From an uncultured Sutterella sp. (lineage in GTDB: Bacteria > Pseudomonadota > Gammaproteobacteria > Burkholderiales > Burkholderiaceae_F): a DNA stretch of 64,000 nucleotides. The stretch spans positions 53,043-117,042 of the forward strand of contig CAJKAP010000008.1 of assembly GCA_905197905.1 (NCBI GenBank). The letters are read 5' to 3'. Each line of letters starts with the position of its first letter. Within the stretch, counting starts at the first letter, position 1. Both the position numbers and the translations under genes were made by a program. A model generated the notes under the pieces. It did no database searches. It worked only from the letters and a program-made list of their open reading frames with translations, and had not been told where the DNA came from. Positions 62,509 through 64,000 of the stretch are shown in pieces.

Positions 62509-62645
62509 AACTAATCCAGATTGAAGCGGCTTCGCTGTGAGCACGCTCTACAACCAAACAAAAGACTGATTATTGTAGCCATATAGATCACTCTTGAGTG
62601 AAAAAAGGCTCAACTTTCTCATCCGATGTTCTAAAAGCATATCAA

Positions 62646-62680
62646 AAAGCCAAGTTGCAAACGCATCGCAACTTGGCTTT
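62646..62680 (-). terminator. Terminator between tRNA-Trp and secE
   Basis: AAAGCCAAGTTGC and GCAACTTGGCTTT are 13-bp perfect arms with a 9-nt loop and a T-run on the minus strand. It ends the tuf-tRNA-Trp transcript before secE. Confidence 0.9.
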
Positions 62681-62688
62681 AGAAATTT

Positions 62689-62764
62689 TGGCAGGGGCAG
62701 AAGGAATCGAACCCTCAACCTACGGTTTTGGAGACCGTCGCTCTGCCAATTGAGCTATACCCCT
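62689..62764 (-). tRNA. tRNA-Trp (anticodon CCA)
   Basis: On the minus strand the acceptor AGGGGTA pairs with TGCCCCT (one G-U), the D-arm is TAGCTCAATTGGCAGAGC, the anticodon loop is CTCCAAA and the T-arm GTTCGATTC. An encoded CCA ends the gene (62689-62691). It lies between tuf and secE, the usual betaproteobacterial place. Confidence 0.96.
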
Positions 62765-62809
62765 GTTAGGTCTGGCGAATTATATACGATCACCAGACTT
62801 TTCGCAAAA

Positions 62810-64000
62810 TTATTCGATGATGGAAGCAACGACGCCAGCACCGACGGTGTGACCACCTTCACGGATAGCGAAGCGAAGACCCTGTTCCATAGCGATCGGG
62901 CAAATCAACTTCACCGTCATCTGAATGTTGTCGCCAGGCATAACCATGTCGACACCTTCCGGCAATTCGATCGTGCCAGTCACGTCCGTCGTACGGAAGT
63001 AGAACTGCGGACGATAGCCCTTGAAGAACGGGGTATGACGACCACCTTCTTCCTTCGTCAAAACGTAAACTTCGCCCTTGAAGTGGGTGTGCGGGGTGAT
63101 CGTGCCTGGCTTAGCGAGAACCTGACCACGTTCCACATCTTCACGCTTCGTGCCGCGCAAGAGAATACCGACGTTATCGCCAGCTTCACCCTGATCGAGC
63201 AACTTACGGAACATTTCCACGCCAGTGCAAGTCGTCTTCGTCGTCGGCTTGATACCAACGATTTCGATTTCTTCACCAACCTTGATCACGCCACGTTCGA
63301 CACGACCCGTCACCACGGTACCACGACCAGAAATGGAGAACACGTCTTCAATCGGCATCAAGAACGGCTGGTCAACAGCACGTTCCGGAGTCGGGATGTA
63401 GGAGTCGAGCGTTTCAGCCAACTTCAAGATGGCTGGTTCGCCCAACGGGCTCTGGTCGCCTTCGAGAGCGAGCTTGGCGGAACCCTTAACGATCGGAAGA
63501 TCATCACCCGGGAAGTCGTAGTTGGAGAGCAATTCACGCACTTCCATTTCCACGAGTTCGAGCAATTCTTCATCGTCAACCATATCGCACTTGTTCAAGA
63601 ACACGATGATGTAGGGAACACCCACCTGACGAGCCAAAAGAATGTGTTCGCGAGTCTGGGGCATAGGACCGTCAGCTGCGGAAACCACGAGAATGGCGCC
63701 GTCCATCTGGGCAGCACCCGTAATCATGTTCTTCACATAGTCGGCGTGACCCGGACAGTCAACGTGGGCGTAGTGGCGAGTAGCCGTTTCGTATTCCACG
63801 TGAGCCGTGTTAATGGTAATACCACGAGCCTTTTCTTCAGGAGCTGCGTCGATCTGATCATAGCCCTTGGCTTCACCGCCGAAGTGCTTCGACAAAATCG
63901 TCGTAATAGCAGCCGTCAACGTGGTCTTACCATGGTCCACGTGACCAATCGTGCCCACGTTAACGTGGGGCTTTGTACGTTCAAACTTACCCTTGGCCAT
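62810..64000 (-). CDS. tufB: Elongation factor Tu, copy 2
   Basis: The 396-residue protein is identical to copy 1 at 45212-46402. Its ATG is the last base triplet of the window, so its promoter is not visible. It is co-directional with tRNA-Trp, 45 bp upstream of it. Confidence 0.99.
   Translation of the reverse strand: MAKGKFERTKPHVNVGTIGHVDHGKTTLTAAITTILSKHFGGEAKGYDQIDAAPEEKARGITINTAHVEYETATRHYAHVDCPGHADYVKNMITGAAQMDGAILVVSAADGPMPQTREHILLARQVGVPYIIVFLNKCDMVDDEELLELVEMEVRELLSNYDFPGDDLPIVKGSAKLALEGDQSPLGEPAILKLAETLDSYIPTPERAVDQPFLMPIEDVFSISGRGTVVTGRVERGVIKVGEEIEIVGIKPTTKTTCTGVEMFRKLLDQGEAGDNVGILLRGTKREDVERGQVLAKPGTITPHTHFKGEVYVLTKEEGGRHTPFFKGYRPQFYFRTTDVTGTIELPEGVDMVMPGDNIQMTVKLICPIAMEQGLRFAIREGGHTVGAGVVASIIE

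Overview
The window is chromosomal DNA of a betaproteobacterium, most likely a Burkholderiales of the Sutterellaceae type (Parasutterella, Turicimonas or Sutterella relatives). This rests on gene order (tuf, tRNA-Trp, secE, nusG, rplKAJL, rpoBC, rpsL, rpsG, fusA, tuf, S10, spc and alpha clusters; ponA, cyaY, lptM, lysA; mla, murA, his, tatABC) and on the protein sequences. The genus is an inference and no database was searched.

Region 1, about 1-4377, is the right end of an integrated phage or satellite. It holds the C-terminus of a phage helicase, a hypothetical protein, an AlpA-like regulator, a DUF4116 gene broken by an in-frame TAG, a structured leader with a 20-codon ORF, an RNA element that folds like the phage C4 antisense RNA, a BRO-type antirepressor, and a tyrosine integrase reading away from tRNA-Thr(UGU), the probable attachment gene.

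Region 2, 4446-21693, is mostly minus strand. sspA-sspB and a Nif3-family gene come first, then a plus-strand DegS/HtrA-type protease. A long co-directional run follows, read from right to left: hotdog thioesterase, mlaFEDACB (lipid transport to and from the outer membrane), murA, hisG, hisD, hisB, hisH, hisA, hisF, hisI, hisE, a HIT hydrolase, and tatA, tatB, tatC. hisC is absent from the his run, and no ibaG/bolA gene lies between mla and murA. MlaC carries a twin-arginine-like signal, and the Tat genes lie at the far end of the same run.

Region 3, 22111-30166, is mostly plus strand: ponA (PBP1A), the lipoprotein gene lptM divergent from cyaY, lysA, guaC with a hairpin-rich leader, engB and hemB, then hslR on the minus strand.

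Region 4, 30191-64000, is all minus strand and carries the ribosomal protein and RNA polymerase supercluster, from tuf2, tRNA-Trp, secE and nusG down to rplQ. The classical operon borders can be seen as intrinsic terminators and promoter-like sequences. Four r-protein promoter candidates share a TTGCAT or TTGCAA -35 box with a 17-bp spacer. infA is missing from the secY-rpmJ interval. Gaps of about 200 and 400 bp holding stem-loops surround rpoA, and a roughly 400-nt leader precedes rpsL. The two tuf genes encode identical proteins and are direct repeats 17.6 kb apart.

No CRISPR array, rRNA gene, transposase or insertion sequence was seen.
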